Assembly: GCA_026129335.1 (NCBI GenBank)
Contig: JAHCIH010000008.1
Span: forward strand, 1-64,000
Direction: 5' to 3'
DNA from: Anaerolineales bacterium
Lineage (GTDB): Bacteria; Chloroflexota; Anaerolineae; Anaerolineales; UBA11579
Length of the DNA: 64,000 nucleotides
A program made the position numbers and the translations under genes. A model generated the notes under the pieces. It made no database searches. It saw nothing but the letters and a program-made list of their open reading frames with translations, and was not told the DNA's origin. Below are positions 19,874 to 31,440 of this stretch, piece after piece (the stretch's first letter is position 1; every line of letters starts with the position of its first letter).

Positions 19874-20278
19874 TCAGCGGTTGATCCACCAGCCGCCGGC
19901 GAGGATCACCATGAAACCGCCCGCCAACCATAGGATGCCGGGCCGCCAGACGACCAGGAAGCGCTCCAGCATGGCCCGCTGGGCAGCACGGCGCTCCGCG
20001 CCGCGGATGCCCTTGCGCTCCATCTCGCTCAGTGCGGCACGCTCCCCGGAGGCCATGCCTTCGAAAGTGGCGAGCACAAAGAGTAGGCAGCCCCATATCA
20101 TCGCCGCGGTGCCGGCAAAGATGACCGGGATGCCGACCAGGTTGGCGGTCAGCTCTTGCCAATGCCCGGCTTGCGCTAGCGGCAGCAGCGTCTCGAAAAC
20201 CACCGACCAGAGGATGCTGCCCACCAGCAGCGCTCCAGCCAGTATCAAGAGGTTCCTGAAAGAAAACAAATTCTTCAT
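19874..20278 (-). CDS. Hypothetical membrane protein
   Basis: A 134-residue protein with three hydrophobic segments (about residues 9-32, 46-70 and 109-131) and a basic, charged loop rich in Arg/Glu (SGERAALSEMERKGIRGAERR) between the second and third. No family recognised. A minus-strand TAGAAT lies about 13 nt before the ATG. It is upstream of, and in the same orientation as, the FrnE gene, 62 bp away. Confidence 0.6.
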   Translation of the reverse strand: MKNLFSFRNLLILAGALLVGSILWSVVFETLLPLAQAGHWQELTANLVGIPVIFAGTAAMIWGCLLFVLATFEGMASGERAALSEMERKGIRGAERRAAQRAMLERFLVVWRPGILWLAGGFMVILAGGWWINR

Positions 20279-20400
20279 TGTTCGTTTACCAATTCTAGTG
20301 CATCCATCATCACAACTGTAACCAGCCTCCGTTATCTTCGTACATATAGCATGTAAGCAATGGCCGCTCCTGAGCGTCCAAGAATTGTGATTTTTGGCAC

Positions 20401-20429
20401 TTGCCGGCGGATTGCATCCTCGCTAGAAT
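20401..20429 (+). promoter_or_regulatory. Promoter of the first GT2 gene
   Basis: TTGCCG (20401-20406), a 17-bp spacer and TAGAAT (20424-20429), 22 nt before the first possible ATG. Confidence 0.6.
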
Positions 20430-20451
20430 GATTACGCCGGAGCACTAAGGT

Positions 20452-21144
20452 ATGGAGATGATGGGACAAGTAAAGATCGGCGCACTGGTACCCTGCTACA
20501 ACGAAGCGCAGCGCATTTCGGGAGTGCTCAGCATCCTGCTGACCACCCCGGGCATTGACGAGGTGTGGTGCGTGGACGACGGCTCGGCGGACGCCACCGG
20601 CGAGCTGGTGCGCAGCCGCTTCCCGCACGTTCGCCTGGTGAGCCTGGAGCGTAACCGCGGCAAAGCCGGCGCGGTGCGCGCCGCCGCCGAGCAAATGGAC
20701 TGCGACTACGTGCTGCTGGTGGACGCCGACTTGCAGGAACTCAACCCCAAGCAGCTGCAGGCCGGCGTAGCCAAAATGGTCGCGCAGGACCGCATTGACA
20801 TGCTCATCTTCTTCCGCACCGCCGAAGCCTGGTGGACCTGGCTGGTGCGCGCCAACGACCTGTTCAGCGGCGAGCGCATTGTGCGCCGCAGCGATCTGTT
20901 GGCCGTGCTGCAAGACGAGGTGGAAGGCTACCAGCTGGAAGTCGCCATCAACGACTACATGATCGAAAACAAGCGCACTGTGGAGCGCAGCCCGCTGCAC
21001 TGCCGCTCAGTGCTGGCCGCCGAGAAGGTCGGCTGGCAGACCGGAATGGAGAAGGAAACCAAGATGTTCCGCTCCATCTTAGACTACCTAGGCATCGGCG
21101 GCCTGATGCGCCAGATGCTCTGGTTCCCGCCGCTGCGCTTCTAG
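20452..21144 (+). CDS. Family 2 glycosyltransferase
   Basis: A 230-residue GT-A fold enzyme without membrane helices. N-terminal LVPCYNEAQRISGVL and VWCVDDGSADATGELV form the nucleotide-sugar site; LLVDADLQEL is the DxD-like metal-binding motif. A conserved block FSGERIVRRSDLLAVL...VEGYQLEVAINDYM is shared with the next gene, about 65 bp downstream, showing tandem duplication. Three ATGs (20452, 20458, 20461) compete for the start. It probably transfers sugar to a lipid or surface acceptor. Confidence 0.8.
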   Translation: MEMMGQVKIGALVPCYNEAQRISGVLSILLTTPGIDEVWCVDDGSADATGELVRSRFPHVRLVSLERNRGKAGAVRAAAEQMDCDYVLLVDADLQELNPKQLQAGVAKMVAQDRIDMLIFFRTAEAWWTWLVRANDLFSGERIVRRSDLLAVLQDEVEGYQLEVAINDYMIENKRTVERSPLHCRSVLAAEKVGWQTGMEKETKMFRSILDYLGIGGLMRQMLWFPPLRF

Positions 21145-21195
21145 CCACTAACAAGCCGTTTAAATCGCCTTAACACCTGCGCCACTCTTCACGCG

Positions 21196-21201
21196 TACAA
21201 T
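21196..21201 (+). promoter_or_regulatory. -10 element of the second GT2 gene (leaderless)
   Basis: TACAAT ends 7 nt before the GTG start at 21209; there is no Shine-Dalgarno sequence. A convincing -35 at 16-18 bp was not found. Confidence 0.5.
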
Positions 21202-21208
21202 TCGCCCC

Positions 21209-21901
21209 GTGGCAATCTCCATCGGCTGCATCGTGCCTGCCTACAACGAAAGCCGGCGTATTAACACCGTCCTGCGCGTGTTGACCGCGGTGCAGGGCTT
21301 GCAAACCATCCTGGTGGTGGACGATGGCTCCACGGACGGCACCGCCGACCGGCTGATCCGCCACCCCAAGCTGCGCGTGCTGCGCCTGCCGCGCAACCGG
21401 GGCAAGGCGGCCGCCGTGCTGGCCGGCGCCCGCCAGCTGCGCACGGACTACCTGCTGCTGGTGGACGCCGACCTGAGGCGGCCGCGCCGCGCTGAATTCG
21501 CGCGCGCCCTGGCCGCCCTGCACACAGAGCCGGGTGTGGACATGCTCGTGCTGCGCCGGGTGAGCAAGAGCCTGCTCACCCGCAGCCTGCGCGGCGACCT
21601 GCTGATCAGCGGCGAGCGTATCGTGCGCCGCGGCGACCTGCTGGCCATGCTGGCGCAGCATCCGGTGCAGGGCTACCAGCTGGAAGTCGCCCTCAACCAA
21701 TATATGCTCGACCATGACAAACAGGTGCGCTGGCTGCCGATTTCTTCGGTGGGCCTGCTGGCCATCCACAAACTCGGCCTGCGTTCCGGCCTGCGCAAAG
21801 AGTTGGGCATGTTTCGTGATATTTTTAAGTACTTGGGTCTGTCAAAATTGCTCTGGCAAATGCTCATCTTCGGGCGCCAGCAGGCCAGCTCCGCCGAATG
21901 A
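21209..21901 (+). CDS. Family 2 glycosyltransferase (paralogue of 20452-21144)
   Basis: 230 residues, the same length as the preceding gene. IVPAYNESRRINTVL, LVVDDGSTDGTADRL and LLLVDADLRRP are the GT2 motifs. SGERIVRRGDLLAML and VQGYQLEVALNQYM repeat the paralogue's signature. The start is GTG at 21209, giving the same N-terminus as the paralogue; a -10-like TACAAT lies just upstream, so the transcript may be leaderless. The stop overlaps the next start (ATGA). Confidence 0.8.
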   Translation: MAISIGCIVPAYNESRRINTVLRVLTAVQGLQTILVVDDGSTDGTADRLIRHPKLRVLRLPRNRGKAAAVLAGARQLRTDYLLLVDADLRRPRRAEFARALAALHTEPGVDMLVLRRVSKSLLTRSLRGDLLISGERIVRRGDLLAMLAQHPVQGYQLEVALNQYMLDHDKQVRWLPISSVGLLAIHKLGLRSGLRKELGMFRDIFKYLGLSKLLWQMLIFGRQQASSAE

Positions 21902-22599
21902 AAAAAACGCTCGTCAACCTGTACCCCTTCTTGTCGATACTCGCCCAGTTCCTAGTCGGCTTGTTCCTCGGGCTGGCCGCGCTGCCGAGCCTGCTCTGGC
22001 TGCGCTGGGTCTGGGCGCGCCTGGGTGGTCTGGAGAGCTTCTGGGCTGTGCTGGCCTTTGGCCTGGCGCTCGGCCTGGCTTTCGTGCTGTTCGGCAACAG
22101 CCTGTTGCTGCTCATCGCGCTCGTACGCAACCTCTTCCGCCTGGGCAACCGCGAGCGGCGCGATGAACTCATCTCCTGGGCCAGCGTCAAAACGGCCCTG
22201 TACAACCTGCTACTGCACATCGCCGGCACTTTTTACCTGCCGATGCTCAAGAGCGGCTATTTCAATGTGCTCTTCTACCGCGCCATGGGCACCCAGATCG
22301 GCAAGGGCACGCTGATCGCCACGCACCGCATCTGGGATTGCGACCTGGTCGAGATCGGCGAAGACTGCGTCATCGGTGGCAATTCGTCCATCTCGGCGCA
22401 TTACGCGGTGGGCAACCGCGCCCGGCTGCGCAAGGTGCGCATTGGCAACCGGGTGACCCTGGGCGCCAACAGCTCGGTGATGCCCGGCGTGGTCATTGAA
22501 GACGATGTGCTCGTAGGGGCCAACAGCCTGGTGCCGATGGGCATGCGCCTGAAGGCCGGCGGAGTCTATCTGGGCGTGCCGGCCAAAAAAGTCAATTAG
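21898..22599 (+). CDS. Membrane-anchored hexapeptide-repeat (left-handed beta-helix) acyltransferase
   Basis: A 233-residue protein with two N-terminal membrane helices (about residues 10-35 and 45-75) and a C-terminal left-handed beta-helix: GTQIGKGTLI, CDLVEIGEDCVIGG, VRIGNRVTLGANSSVMPGVVIEDDVLVGANSLVPMG. The layout resembles membrane-linked O-acyl/acetyltransferases and the terminal domain of some NRPS-linked proteins. Coupled by ATGA to the second GT2 gene, so it likely modifies the same glycolipid or glycan. Substrate unknown. Confidence 0.72.
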   Translation: MKKTLVNLYPFLSILAQFLVGLFLGLAALPSLLWLRWVWARLGGLESFWAVLAFGLALGLAFVLFGNSLLLLIALVRNLFRLGNRERRDELISWASVKTALYNLLLHIAGTFYLPMLKSGYFNVLFYRAMGTQIGKGTLIATHRIWDCDLVEIGEDCVIGGNSSISAHYAVGNRARLRKVRIGNRVTLGANSSVMPGVVIEDDVLVGANSLVPMGMRLKAGGVYLGVPAKKVN

Positions 22600-22694
22600 C
22601 GGTTTCTTCCCCAAACCTTCATTGCAAACAAACCAGCGGTTAACAGTCTTCCTCTAAAACCAGAGCGTTGCGTCTGCTTTCTTGGAGGATTATT

Positions 22695-23450
22695 TTGTAC
22701 GTTGGCAAAGCCGATTTGCATGTGCACAGTTCGTTCAGCTTCGACAGTTCCACGTCGATCCGCGTGGCTCTGGACCAGGCGGCCAACCGCGCCGGGCTGG
22801 ACGTTATCGCCATTACCGACCACGACACGCTGGAGGGCGCCTGGCAAGCTCAGGAGCTGGCCGGCGACTACGACATTGAAGTCATCACCGGCTGCGAGAT
22901 TTCCACCCGACAGGGCCACTTGCTGGCCCTGTTTCTTTCCAAGCCCGTGCCGCGCGGCCTGAGCCTGGAGCGCACCATTGGCCTGGTTGGTGAGCAGGGC
23001 GGGCTATGCATCGCCGCGCACCCCATGGCGCCGCACGTGGCTTCACTGCGCGCAAGGCACATCCTGGCCGCCGCGGCCCATCCGGACCTGCGCCGGGTGC
23101 TGGTGGGCGTGGAAACGATCAACGCCTGCCTGCCCTACGACATCAGCAATCGTTGGGCCGCGGCGCTGTGTCGCCAGGCGGGCCTGGCGCCCACCGGCAG
23201 CAGCGACGCCCACATGGGCTGGGCCATCGGCACCGCGGTCACCCAGTTCCATGGGCGTGGCGCGGAAGACCTGCGCCAGGCCCTGGTGCAAGGGGCCACG
23301 CAGGCGATGCGCACTACGGCGGAAAGCCCGCTGAATTTCTGGGGGGGGGGCAACCTGTACCACATGGCGCGCCGCCTGCTGGGCTGGACGGTGTGGTCGC
23401 CAAAGGCCGGCGCCGCCTACCAGTGGCGGCGCCTGGCGGAAGTGCGCTGA
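22695..23450 (+). CDS. PHP-domain phosphoesterase
   Basis: A 251-residue protein of the polymerase-and-histidinol-phosphatase superfamily. Metal motifs: ADLHVHSSFSFDSS, AITDHDTLEG, TGCEIST, AAHPMAPH and GSSDAHMG. Start TTG 22695 is chosen because GGAGG ends 6 nt upstream and the PHP fold begins at once (LYVGKADLHVH). Residues near the C-terminus are encoded by a run of ten G (23341-23350), a slippage-prone site. Likely a phosphatase or nuclease acting on small phosphoesters; substrate unknown. Confidence 0.78.
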   Translation: MYVGKADLHVHSSFSFDSSTSIRVALDQAANRAGLDVIAITDHDTLEGAWQAQELAGDYDIEVITGCEISTRQGHLLALFLSKPVPRGLSLERTIGLVGEQGGLCIAAHPMAPHVASLRARHILAAAAHPDLRRVLVGVETINACLPYDISNRWAAALCRQAGLAPTGSSDAHMGWAIGTAVTQFHGRGAEDLRQALVQGATQAMRTTAESPLNFWGGGNLYHMARRLLGWTVWSPKAGAAYQWRRLAEVR

Positions 23451-23459
23451 ACCCGCCCC

Positions 23460-24515
23460 CTACTTCGCCTCAGTCAACCTGCTCAAGGCGCTTGTGAGCA
23501 CATCCACGGCGCGCTGGTACTCGGCGAGCGAAAGGTGCTCGTGCGGGGTGTGGTCCAGCGCGGCGTCTCCCGGGCCGTAGGCCAGGATGGGGCTGCCCCA
23601 GGCGGGGCCGGCGATGTTCATGTCGGCGGTGCCGGTCTTGTTGACGAAGCGCGGCTCCCCGCCGGCGGCGCGGATGGCCCCCAGGAAGGCGCGCACCAGC
23701 GGGTTGTCCTTGCCGGCGCGAAAAGCGGCGATCGGCTGGCTAAGCGGGATCAGTTGCGCGTCGGTTCCTGAGGCCTGCGCTTCCAGCTGCGCCAGCAGCT
23801 CCTCCGGCCCCAGCGCCGGCGGCAGGCGGAAGCCGAGCTGAAGCTCGGCGGTTTCGGTGAAGCCATCGCTTTCAGAGGCCATCGCTACCAGGCTGGCTTG
23901 CAGCTGGTCGAAGGTGGTTTCGATGCCGGCGTTGAATTCCGCGGCCCAATCACGCACCCCCAGCCACAGATCCACCGCGGCTTCGCTGGCGCGCAAGTTC
24001 CCCGCCGCGCCGTGCGCCACGGGCTGCTGCACGCGCAGCGCCAGGTAGGCGCTGCCCTTGTAGCCCAGGGTGACGCGCCCCCAGCCGCTGGGCTCGCCGA
24101 TGATGGCTGCCTGCGGCTGGTAGCGCCCGAGGATGTGCCGCGCGCCGGCCGAATCGCCCTCTTCGTCCACCGCGGCGATGACCACCAGGCGATGGCCGGG
24201 CTGCGCGCCGATGGCGGCGACGGCATCCACAAAGGCGGCCAGCGGACCTTTGGCGTCCACACTGCCACGGCCGTAGACCATGCCGTCTTCCACGCGCAGC
24301 GGGATCTCACCAGGCACCGTGTCGATGTGCCCCAGCAGCACGATCTCCGCCGGGCCGTCGCCCATCACGCCGACAGCGTTGCCAGCCTCGTCTCGGAACG
24401 CCTGGGTGAAGCCCAGCTCAGCCATGCGGCCGACGAGGAAGTCCACCGCGGCGGCTTCCTGGCCGCTGGGGCTGTAGCGCTCGAGCAGGCCGAGCAATGT
24501 GGCGGGGACATTCAT
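23460..24515 (-). CDS. lysK: LysW-ornithine/lysine hydrolase (M20 family, LysK/ArgE-like)
   Basis: A 351-residue M20 metallopeptidase-like enzyme. GHIDTVPGEI gives the His and bridging Asp of the zinc site, YGRGSVDAKGP follows, and DEEGDSAGA carries the catalytic Glu pair; HTPHEHLSL gives a late ligand. It is the last gene of the argG operon and would release the product amino acid (ornithine in an arginine pathway) from the LysW carrier. Coupled to lysJ by ATGA. The substrate assignment rests on the operon. Confidence 0.82.
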   Translation of the reverse strand: MNVPATLLGLLERYSPSGQEAAAVDFLVGRMAELGFTQAFRDEAGNAVGVMGDGPAEIVLLGHIDTVPGEIPLRVEDGMVYGRGSVDAKGPLAAFVDAVAAIGAQPGHRLVVIAAVDEEGDSAGARHILGRYQPQAAIIGEPSGWGRVTLGYKGSAYLALRVQQPVAHGAAGNLRASEAAVDLWLGVRDWAAEFNAGIETTFDQLQASLVAMASESDGFTETAELQLGFRLPPALGPEELLAQLEAQASGTDAQLIPLSQPIAAFRAGKDNPLVRAFLGAIRAAGGEPRFVNKTGTADMNIAGPAWGSPILAYGPGDAALDHTPHEHLSLAEYQRAVDVLTSALSRLTEAK

Positions 24516-25681
24516 ACCGGTTCTTGCGCCAATACAGCATCCAGCGCGGTCAGCACCTGGTCGATCTGCGGGCGGGTGATGACCAGCGGGGGCAGCAGGC
24601 GGATGACGTTGAGCCCGGCCGCCAGGGCCAGCACGCCCTGCCCCATCAGCGCGCTCAGGTAGGGGGCCACCTTTTGCTTGATCTCGATGCCAGCGATGAG
24701 GCCCAGCCCGCGCACCTCGCGGATCAGCGGGGAGCGCAGCTGCCGCAGCCCGTCCAGCAGATACTCGCCCTGCGCCCTGGCGGCTTCGACCAGGCCTTCG
24801 GTTTCGATGACATCCAGCGTGGCCAGGGCGGCGGCAGAGGCCAGCGGGTTGCCGCCAAAAGTGCTGCCGTGCGCTCCCACGGGCAGCGCGCCAACCCGCT
24901 CGCCGATCAGTACTGCGCCCATCGGCAGTCCGCCGGCAATGGACTTGGCCAGGCAGAGCAGGTCGGGCTGCAGGCCGAAGTGCTCGGCGGCGAACAGCGC
25001 GCCTGTGCGCCCCAGGCCGGTCTGGATCTCATCGATGATCAGCAGCGCGCCGCGCTCCCGGCACAGGGCTTGCGCGCCCTGCAGGAACTCGGCCGTGCCC
25101 AAGTGCACGCCGCCCTCGCCCTGCACCACCTCGAGGATGACCGCGGCCGTATCATCCGTCACCACCGCCTCCAACGCGGCCAGGTCGTTGTAGGCAGCGT
25201 GGCTGAAGCCGGGCACTAACGGCTCGAAGGCGCTGCGGATCTTCTTGTTCCAGGTGGCCGAAAGCGCGCCCAGCGTGCGCCCGTGGAAGCCGCGGGTCGC
25301 CGCCACCAGGCCCGTTCGCCCGGTGCTGAGCCGGGCGAACTTGATCGCCGCTTCCATGGCTTCGGTCCCTGAATTGCACAAGAAGACGCGGCTCAAGCCG
25401 GGCGGCGCCAGTTGGATCAGCCGTTGCTGCAGGGCGGCGCGGGCGGGGTTGTAGAACATCTCCGGCGAGGCGATCAGCTGCTGCGCTTGCTGACCCACAG
25501 CAGCCGCCACAGCCGGATGGGCGTGGCCGATGTTGGCCACGCCCTGAGCGCCGACGCAATCGATGTATTCTCGGCCGTCCTGGTCCCAGAGCAGCGCGCC
25601 CTGCCCGCGCACAATAGCCACCTGTCGTTTGGCATAGACGCCGGAAGTGTATTGGTCCTCGATGCTGAAGGTATCGCTCAT
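24512..25681 (-). CDS. lysJ: LysW-gamma-semialdehyde aminotransferase (LysJ/ArgD-like)
   Basis: A 389-residue class III PLP aminotransferase. Motifs: FLCNSGTEAMEAAIKFAR, GFHGRTLGALS, VVQGEGGVH, IIDEIQTGLGRTG and the PLP-binding Lys in LAKSIAGGLPMG; HGSTFGGNPLA follows. It would transfer the amino group from glutamate to the carrier-bound semialdehyde. The ATG at 25681 overlaps the stop of the kinase gene (TGATG). It is named for the LysW system because of its neighbours; by sequence alone it could be ArgD. Confidence 0.85.
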   Translation of the reverse strand: MSDTFSIEDQYTSGVYAKRQVAIVRGQGALLWDQDGREYIDCVGAQGVANIGHAHPAVAAAVGQQAQQLIASPEMFYNPARAALQQRLIQLAPPGLSRVFLCNSGTEAMEAAIKFARLSTGRTGLVAATRGFHGRTLGALSATWNKKIRSAFEPLVPGFSHAAYNDLAALEAVVTDDTAAVILEVVQGEGGVHLGTAEFLQGAQALCRERGALLIIDEIQTGLGRTGALFAAEHFGLQPDLLCLAKSIAGGLPMGAVLIGERVGALPVGAHGSTFGGNPLASAAALATLDVIETEGLVEAARAQGEYLLDGLRQLRSPLIREVRGLGLIAGIEIKQKVAPYLSALMGQGVLALAAGLNVIRLLPPLVITRPQIDQVLTALDAVLAQEPV

Positions 25682-26511
25682 CAATGCCCTGCCTCAATCA
25701 TGGTGCCGGCCCCGTCCAGCGCGGTGCGGATCGGGTTGGCAATGCGGCCGTCGCCGATAATCACCCGGCGTACGCCGCCTTCCAGCGCCTCGGCGGCGCC
25801 GAGCACTTTCTTTTTCATACGGCCCTCGGCCAGTTGCAGCGCCTCGTCCAACTGGTCGCGGTGCAGTCTCGGGATCAGGCTGCTTTCGTCTGGAAAATCG
25901 CGCAGCAGCCCCGGGGCGGCGGTGAGCAGCAGCAGGCTCTCTGCGCCCAAAGCGGCGGCGACCATGGCGGCCATGCGGTCGGCGTCCGTATTCAGCGCTT
26001 CGCCGTCCTTGCCGGCGGCCAGCGGAGCGATCACCGGCGTGTAACCCGCGCCCAGCAGCAGGCGCAGCAGCCCGGCATCCACAGCTCCGATCTTGCCGGT
26101 GAAGTCGCCATGCAGGCGCTTTTGCTTGCCGTTTTCCACCACCCGGATGGCCGCCTTGCGCCCGGCGCGGGCCAGGCCGCCATCCAGCCCGCTGAGGCCG
26201 AGGGCGTTCACGCCCAGCCGGCGCAGCTGAGATACCAACGAGGTGTTGATACCGCCATTCACCGCCATGCTGAAGACCTCCAGCGTGCGCTCATCCGTAT
26301 AGCGCGAGGTGAAGCCGGAGGGCGAGGTGACGAAGCGCGGCGGGTGGCCCAGCGCCTCCCCCAGCGCGCTGGCCTCCGCCGAGCCGCCGTGCACCAGCAC
26401 CAGCCGGTGGCCTTCCTGCAGACAGAGGGCGGCATCCGCACAGGCGGCCTGCGTATCCACGCCGGCCGCCCCGCCGATCTTGACCACGATGATGGGCTGT
26501 TCTGTCGACAT
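25681..26511 (-). CDS. lysZ: LysW-glutamate/aminoadipate kinase (LysZ/ArgB-like)
   Basis: A 276-residue amino-acid kinase. IVVKIGGAAG at residues 7-16 and LVHGGSAEASAL bind phosphate; GFTSRYTDERTL, GLSGLDGGLARA and IAPLAAGKDGEALNTDADRMAA are typical of LysZ/ArgB. It phosphorylates the side-chain carboxyl of the LysW-bound substrate. The start ATG lies 1 nt after the argC stop. Confidence 0.88.
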   Translation of the reverse strand: MSTEQPIIVVKIGGAAGVDTQAACADAALCLQEGHRLVLVHGGSAEASALGEALGHPPRFVTSPSGFTSRYTDERTLEVFSMAVNGGINTSLVSQLRRLGVNALGLSGLDGGLARAGRKAAIRVVENGKQKRLHGDFTGKIGAVDAGLLRLLLGAGYTPVIAPLAAGKDGEALNTDADRMAAMVAAALGAESLLLLTAAPGLLRDFPDESSLIPRLHRDQLDEALQLAEGRMKKKVLGAAEALEGGVRRVIIGDGRIANPIRTALDGAGTMIEAGH

Positions 26512-26512
26512 G

Positions 26513-27547
26513 TTAGATCGGGTGCAGGCCGGGGAAATCCAGCCCCAGCGCTTCGTCCAGGCCAAGCATCAGGTTCATCGCCTGCACGGCGCTGCCCGCG
26601 GCGCCCTTCATCAGGTTGTCGATGGCGCAGATCGCCAGCGCATAGCCGCTTGCCGGATCGAATTCGAAGCCGATATCGGCATAGTTGGAGCCGGCCAGGA
26701 TCTTGGGCTCCGGGGCGCGGTGGATGCCGCGTCCCTCTTTGACGATGCGGATGAACGGGTTCTCGACGGCAGTCTGACGATAGGCGCGCCAGAGCGCCTT
26801 CTGATCGACGCTGGTGCGCAGCTTTACATGCGCGGTGGCCAGCGCGCCGCGCACCAGGTCGACGGCGGACATGGTCAGGGATAGGTTGTCCAAGCCAAAG
26901 GCCTGAATGACCTCGGCGGTGTGGCGGTGGCCGAAGGCGGAGAAGGTGCGCACTACGCCGCTGCGCTCGGCGTGCAGCGAGCCGCTGTTGCCGCTGGCGC
27001 CCGCCTCCGAGGAGCCGACCTTGACCTCGACGATGATGCGCTCGCCGGGCTCAATCAAGTCCGCGGCCACCAAAGGCAGCAGGGCCAGGATAGCTGCGGT
27101 GGCATTGCAGCCCACGCCGGCCGCGTACTTGGTGCCGGCCAACTGGCTCCGGTTCAGTTCCGGCAGGCCATACACAAAGCGCTCCAGCCATTCCGGGGCG
27201 GCGTGCGACTTGCCGTACCACTGCGCGTACAGACCCGCGTCGGCCAGGCGAAAATCCGCCGAGAGGTCGACAATGTACTCCGCCAGGCCGGCCCAATGGC
27301 CGATGGCCCGCTGCGCTTCGCCGTGTGGCAGCGCCAAAAAGAGCACGTCACAGCGCTCCATCTGGTCTGGAGCGACGAATTTCAGCTCGCTGCGCCGGCG
27401 CAGGTTGGGATGCACCTGGTATAGGTAGCTCCCCTGGTTGGCCCGCGAGGTGACTTGAGCCAGTTCCACTTCGGGGTGACCCAGGAGCAGGCGGGCCAAT
27501 TCGCCGCCGGTGTAGCCGGAGCCGCCAACGATGGCAGCGCGGATCAA
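26513..27547 (-). CDS. argC: LysW-gamma-glutamyl/aminoadipyl phosphate reductase (LysY/ArgC-like)
   Basis: A 344-residue NADPH-dependent reductase. [14 protein letters not shown] is the dinucleotide fold, [13 protein letters not shown] holds the catalytic Cys, and HRHTAEV and [13 protein letters not shown] follow as in ArgC/LysY. The start is TTG 27547, whose TTGA overlaps the lysX stop; no other start fits the N-terminus [10 protein letters not shown]. It makes the carrier-bound semialdehyde for lysJ. Confidence 0.87.
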   Translation of the reverse strand: MIRAAIVGGSGYTGGELARLLLGHPEVELAQVTSRANQGSYLYQVHPNLRRRSELKFVAPDQMERCDVLFLALPHGEAQRAIGHWAGLAEYIVDLSADFRLADAGLYAQWYGKSHAAPEWLERFVYGLPELNRSQLAGTKYAAGVGCNATAAILALLPLVAADLIEPGERIIVEVKVGSSEAGASGNSGSLHAERSGVVRTFSAFGHRHTAEVIQAFGLDNLSLTMSAVDLVRGALATAHVKLRTSVDQKALWRAYRQTAVENPFIRIVKEGRGIHRAPEPKILAGSNYADIGFEFDPASGYALAICAIDNLMKGAAGSAVQAMNLMLGLDEALGLDFPGLHPI

Positions 27548-28425
27548 GCCACCCTCGCGGACTGGGCCAGGCCGGCGGTTTGCAGGACGTGGTCCACCAT
27601 CAGGTCGGCGATATCCACGCCGGTGACCGGCTGGGCGGTGTGGAACTCGGTGCTGTGATTGATCTCGTTGATAAGGTAACCGCGCTCGGGGTGTTCGAAC
27701 AGGTCGATACCCAGCAGGCCGCCGCCCACTGCCTGCGCCGCCTGCTGGCAAATATCAGCCAGTTCCGGCGTGATCGGGCAGGCTTCACCCACTGCGCCGC
27801 GGGCCGTGTTGGTGATCCAGTGCGCCGATTTGCGGTACAAGCCGGCCACCGCCTGGTCGCCGATGACGATCACGCGGATGTCGCGGCCGTCCTTCTCATG
27901 GAACTCCTGGATGTAGAAGACCGAGTGCTGCACCGCGCCTAGGGTGGCCTTGTGGTCCAGGATGGCTTCGGCGGCGTCGCGGTCGTTGATCTTGGCCAGC
28001 AGCCGCCCCCAGGAACCCACCGGCGGTTTGAGCACCACCGGGTAGCCGATCTCCTCGATGGCTTCCAGAGCCGCCTCCACGCTGAAGGCCACCCGGGTTT
28101 GCAGCTGCGGCAAGCCGGCGGCGGCCAGCGCCGCGCTGGTGGCCACCTTGTCGCCGCAGGTCTCCACCACCGCGGCGCTGTTGATCGTGGGGATGCCCCA
28201 GCTGTTCAACAGGCGGGCGACGTACAGGCCGCGCGTATAGCTCAAGCTGCGCAGCCACACCGCGGCGTACTGCCTCCAGGGGCCGGGGTCCTCGAGATCG
28301 AAATGGACCCGGCTGTCGTCGATGCGCGCGTAATCCGCGCCGCGCGCCTCCAGCGCGTTGAATATCCACTTCTCTTCCACGCGCACACGCGAATGGAGGA
28401 TGCCGAGGCGGGGCGCAGCGCTCAT
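27544..28425 (-). CDS. lysX: LysW ligase (LysX/ArgX), ATP-grasp
   Basis: A 293-residue RimK-like ATP-grasp ligase that joins the alpha-amino group of glutamate or aminoadipate to the C-terminal Glu of Lys[17 protein letters not shown] binds [22 protein letters not shown] and [21 protein letters not shown] are the grasp and substrate-loop segments typical of LysX/ArgX. Its ATG overlaps the lysW stop (ATGA), as expected for obligate partners. Whether glutamate or aminoadipate is preferred is not settled by sequence; argG/argH linkage favours glutamate. Confidence 0.9.
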   Translation of the reverse strand: MSAAPRLGILHSRVRVEEKWIFNALEARGADYARIDDSRVHFDLEDPGPWRQYAAVWLRSLSYTRGLYVARLLNSWGIPTINSAAVVETCGDKVATSAALAAAGLPQLQTRVAFSVEAALEAIEEIGYPVVLKPPVGSWGRLLAKINDRDAAEAILDHKATLGAVQHSVFYIQEFHEKDGRDIRVIVIGDQAVAGLYRKSAHWITNTARGAVGEACPITPELADICQQAAQAVGGGLLGIDLFEHPERGYLINEINHSTEFHTAQPVTGVDIADLMVDHVLQTAGLAQSARVA

Positions 28426-28589
28426 TCGCCCCAGTCCTCTTCTTCCATCGGGGCGGGGGCCAGCGCCGGCGGCTCGAGGGCGGTCACCTCGAGTTCACTG
28501 CTGCAATCGGGGCAGACCAGGATTTCGTTGACTTCGGTGCCGTCTTCCAACGTGATGACGGCGTCACATTCGGGGCAGTTGCTTTGCAT
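28422..28589 (-). CDS. lysW: Amino-group carrier protein LysW
   Basis: A 55-residue acidic zinc-ribbon carrier. CPEC (residues 5-8) and CPDC (26-29) bind zinc; the C-terminus is EEEDWGE, the conserved EDWGE tail whose last Glu carries the growing amino acid. The start at 28589 gives the N-terminus MQSNCPEC, with AAGGAG upstream. An extra Pro/Ala stretch separates ribbon and tail. Overlaps lysX by ATGA. Confidence 0.95.
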   Translation of the reverse strand: MQSNCPECDAVITLEDGTEVNEILVCPDCSSELEVTALEPPALAPAPMEEEDWGE

Positions 28590-28599
28590 TTTCTTCTCC

Positions 28600-29994
<1,395 letters not shown>

Positions 29995-30006
29995 TCGTTC
30001 CGCTCC

Positions 30007-31266
<1,260 letters not shown>

Positions 31267-31286
31267 TGCAACTTCTCCTGCGCTGC

Positions 31287-31318
31287 AAACAAAAAGCCCT
31301 CCTGGGAAGGAGGGCTTT
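31287..31318 (-). terminator. Attenuator terminator in the argG leader
   Basis: On the minus strand, an 11-bp perfect stem AAAGCCCTCCT/AGGAGGGCTTT (31318-31308 with 31303-31293), 4-nt loop, then TTGTTT. It lies between the promoter and argG, so it must be read through for operon expression. Part of its 5' arm (CCCTCCTTCC, 31314-31305) can pair with GGAAGGTCGG (31376-31367) upstream, a candidate antiterminator. Confidence 0.88.
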
Positions 31319-31348
31319 GATAAGCATGGGTTCGATTTGTGCGGATGT

Positions 31349-31432
31349 TTATCCAGGCAGAACCGACCGACCTTCCGAAGGGGAGGTAGGCACTTTACGA
31401 CGGGCGCGGCGGTCAATTACCTGGCGAAACAT
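31349..31432 (-). CDS. Arginine-rich leader peptide of the argG operon
   Basis: A 27-codon ORF with six Arg codons, starting [13 protein letters not shown]. Four Arg codons lie in the RRARR cluster (31411-31397). It starts 8 nt after the -10 box of the operon promoter, without a Shine-Dalgarno, and its stop lies 30 nt before the leader terminator. Codons 18-22 contain the GGAAGG segment that can pair either with CCTT just before it or with the terminator 5' arm. Stalling at the Arg cluster when charged tRNA-Arg is scarce would be expected to favour read-through. Position, Arg content and terminator together support an attenuation leader. Confidence 0.75.
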   Translation of the reverse strand: MFRQVIDRRARRKVPTSPSEGRSVLPG

Positions 31433-31440
31433 TGGGCAAC

